Positions 62,477 to 64,000 of a stretch of 64,000 nucleotides of DNA are shown in pieces (the first letter of the stretch is position 1; each line of letters starts with the position of its first letter). The DNA comes from Flavobacterium okayamense (GTDB lineage Bacteria; Bacteroidota; Bacteroidia; Flavobacteriales; Flavobacteriaceae), in assembly GCF_019702945.1 (NCBI RefSeq), contig NZ_AP024749.1, positions 806,001 to 870,000 on the forward strand, read 5' to 3'. Position numbers and translations under genes: made by a program. The notes beneath the pieces were generated by a model that was not told where the DNA came from, did no database searches, and saw only the letters and a list, made by a program, of their open reading frames with translations.

Positions 62477-63253
62477 ATGGAAAATATTTTAATTGAGAAA
62501 CAAGATAATATTGCGGTAGTAACGATTAATCGCCCAACAAAATTAAACGCATTAAATAAAGCTACTATTCAAGAATTACATGAAGGTTTTAAACAACTGA
62601 ATGAAGATACAGCTATTAAAGTTATTATTGTAACTGGAAGTGGTGAAAAAGCATTTGTTGCAGGTGCAGATATTTCAGAGTTTGCTCATTTTTCTGTTGA
62701 AGAAGGAGGAAATCTTGCTGCAAAAGGTCAAGAATTATTATTTGATTTTGTTCAAAATTTAAGCACACCAGTTATTGCAGCTGTAAATGGTTTCGCTTTA
62801 GGTGGCGGATTAGAATTAGCAATGAGTTGTCATTTTAGAGTAGCTTCAGATAATGCAAAAATGGGATTGCCTGAAGTAACGTTAGGCGTAATTCCAGGAT
62901 ATGGTGGCACACAACGTTTAGCACAATTAGTTGGTAAAGGTCGTGCAATGGAAATGGTTATGACAGCCGGAATGATTGATGCTCAAACAGCTTTAAATTA
63001 CGGATTGGTGAACCACGTTGTTAGTCAAGAAGAATTGTTAGAATTTGCAAAAGGAATTGCAACTAAAATTACTAGAAATTCAAGTATTGCGATTGGAAAA
63101 GCTATCGAAGCTATAAATGCAAACTATAAAGATGGTATTAACGGATTTAATGTAGAGATTAAAAACTTCGGATACTGTTTTGGAACTGAAGACTTCAAAG
63201 AAGGTACAACCGCATTTTTAGAAAAGCGTAAAGCTAATTTTCCTGGGAAATAG
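62477..63253 (+). CDS. Enoyl-CoA hydratase/isomerase (crotonase)
   Basis: The 258-residue protein has crotonase motifs NRPTKLNALNKATIQEL, AFVAGADISEFAHF, oxyanion-hole VNGFALGGGLELAMSCHFRVAS and GLPEVTLGVIPGYGGTQRLAQLVG with the two Glu of true hydratases. It hydrates 2-enoyl-CoA in beta-oxidation or related routes. Confidence 0.93.
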   Translation: MENILIEKQDNIAVVTINRPTKLNALNKATIQELHEGFKQLNEDTAIKVIIVTGSGEKAFVAGADISEFAHFSVEEGGNLAAKGQELLFDFVQNLSTPVIAAVNGFALGGGLELAMSCHFRVASDNAKMGLPEVTLGVIPGYGGTQRLAQLVGKGRAMEMVMTAGMIDAQTALNYGLVNHVVSQEELLEFAKGIATKITRNSSIAIGKAIEAINANYKDGINGFNVEIKNFGYCFGTEDFKEGTTAFLEKRKANFPGK

Positions 63254-63258
63254 AAAAT

Positions 63259-63927
63259 ATGTTTAGTAAAGAAGAGCGACCTAATTACTTTGAAACTATT
63301 CTAAAATTATTCATAATTTTAGTTGTTAGTGTTTTAGTATTTGTGTCGCCTTTTTTGTTATATGCAAATTATGCAGCAACTGGACTTATAATGTATTTTG
63401 TTGCTTTAATATTGCTATCGCCTTCTGTTGCATTTACCTATAAAAATCTTATTTATTTTAAAAAAAATGAAGTTAAAAATGCATTAACTAGTAGTAAAAC
63501 CTATGTTGGGACGTTAGCAATTTTGAATTGTTTTGTGTTTTTTACAATTGGATTCGACACATTGCTACCTACTTTTTGGTTAGGTGTTTTTTACTTTCTT
63601 ACACATTTGTCTGTTTACTTTTTTTTCAAAGGTAAATTGAGTTTAGCTTTAACTATATTTTCTGAAGTTTTAATCAGCCTTTTCTTGCTCATTAATTATT
63701 ATACTGTAGAAAAAACTACAATTGAAAAATATCGATATTATATAAATCGTTCAAATTCTACAATTTATTTAGAAAATAATCAATACGAAGCGTTTTTTGG
63801 TATTAGAGTTTTTTGGATAAATCCAGAGGTTTCAAATTTTAATAAAATATATTATGAAATAGGCGAAGGGGTTTTAGGGGTTAAAGTGGTCAAAGCCTAT
63901 AATTTTAAACCAAAAAAAGCCAAGTAA
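63259..63927 (+). CDS. Hypothetical membrane protein
   Basis: Function unknown. The 222 residues have about five hydrophobic segments (roughly 15-37, 42-62, 82-102, 104-122, 128-148) and a C-terminal soluble part of about 70 residues (NSTIYLENNQYEAFFGIRVFW). It follows the crotonase gene by five bases and ends at a terminator. Confidence 0.68.
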   Translation: MFSKEERPNYFETILKLFIILVVSVLVFVSPFLLYANYAATGLIMYFVALILLSPSVAFTYKNLIYFKKNEVKNALTSSKTYVGTLAILNCFVFFTIGFDTLLPTFWLGVFYFLTHLSVYFFFKGKLSLALTIFSEVLISLFLLINYYTVEKTTIEKYRYYINRSNSTIYLENNQYEAFFGIRVFWINPEVSNFNKIYYEIGEGVLGVKVVKAYNFKPKKAK

Positions 63928-63944
63928 TTTACTTGGCTTTTTTT
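63912..63944. terminator. Bidirectional terminator
   Basis: AGCCAAGTAA pairs with TTACTTGGCT, flanked by A and T tracts. It overlaps the stop of the upstream membrane protein. Confidence 0.87.
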
Positions 63945-63961
63945 GATTTAATGATTTTGAA

Positions 63962-64000
63962 TTATTTACAAGAATTATATTCATCAACAATTTTAATTAA
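63962..64000 (-). CDS. Possible 3' end of a minus-strand gene
   Basis: Reading leftward from the window edge, the frame gives LIKIVDEYNSCK and a stop at 63962-63964, just before the bidirectional terminator. The position fits a convergent gene, but only 12 codons are visible and the product cannot be named. Confidence 0.35.
   Translation of the reverse strand, partial: LIKIVDEYNSCK

Overview
The window is a gene-dense, AT-rich chromosomal stretch from a member of the Flavobacteriaceae, most likely Flavobacterium or a close relative. The lineage evidence is a gliding-motility lipoprotein gene (gldH) beside a PSP1/RicT gene, start regions with almost no Shine-Dalgarno sequence, upstream octamers fitting the Bacteroidetes -7 element TAnnTTTG, many small lipoproteins, and surface proteins opening with the 'VGINTxxPxxxLHV' motif. 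I see no rRNA, tRNA, CRISPR array, IS transposase or prophage. No gap between genes exceeds 300 bases.

Layout. 1-4.7 kb: end of a family 9 glycosyltransferase, a surface fibre-like protein with a peptidase S74-type C-terminus, a membrane-anchored AraC regulator and a ferredoxin-type reductase. 4.7-7.1 kb: a PadR regulator with a perfect inverted repeat over its promoter, followed by three tandem membrane paralogues. 7.1-15.5 kb: housekeeping and envelope genes (thioesterase, HU/SPOR protein, cytochrome c, two-component pair, DUF1573 protein, MGMT, serine hydrolase, PolB-like exonuclease). 15.5-16 kb: a GIY-YIG gene between inverted repeats. 16-21.5 kb: SpmA/SpmB-like fusion, class I fumarase and lipoproteins. 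21.5-24.7 kb: an rRNA methyltransferase, a four-helix-bundle gene and succinyl-CoA:3-oxoacid CoA-transferase, separated by repeat-rich spacers. 24.7-28.7 kb: PBP1A, gldH and ricT. 28.8-31.7 kb: ferredoxin, trhP-like U32 protein and trhO, apparently a tRNA uridine-34 hydroxylation operon. 31.8-39.8 kb: recA, an ECF sigma factor with an anti-sigma/beta-barrel protein, plsC, trpS, dprA and a CNNM/CBS protein.

39.8-60.4 kb is a heme biosynthesis region: hemB, hemF, hemE, hemD, hemC and hemA on the minus strand (with trkA/trkH and a GNAT gene interleaved), then an AraC regulator, hemH and hemJ on the plus strand. Together they cover glutamyl-tRNA to heme by the oxygen-dependent protoporphyrin route except hemL. 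Two blocks look inserted: a lone helicase with predicted membrane helices between hemB and hemF, and six secreted proteins between the AraC gene and hemH that form a duplicated three-gene cassette (types C, B, A, then C, B, A in transcription order). The window ends with a histidine kinase, an enoyl-CoA hydratase, two uncharacterised proteins and the 3' tip of another gene.

Best candidates for undescribed biology: the GIY-YIG gene with its flanking repeats and the related spacer element near 23.9 kb; the helicase insertion; the duplicated surface cassette; the PadR/membrane-paralogue operon; and TrhO carrying the same C-terminal domain as its U32 neighbour.
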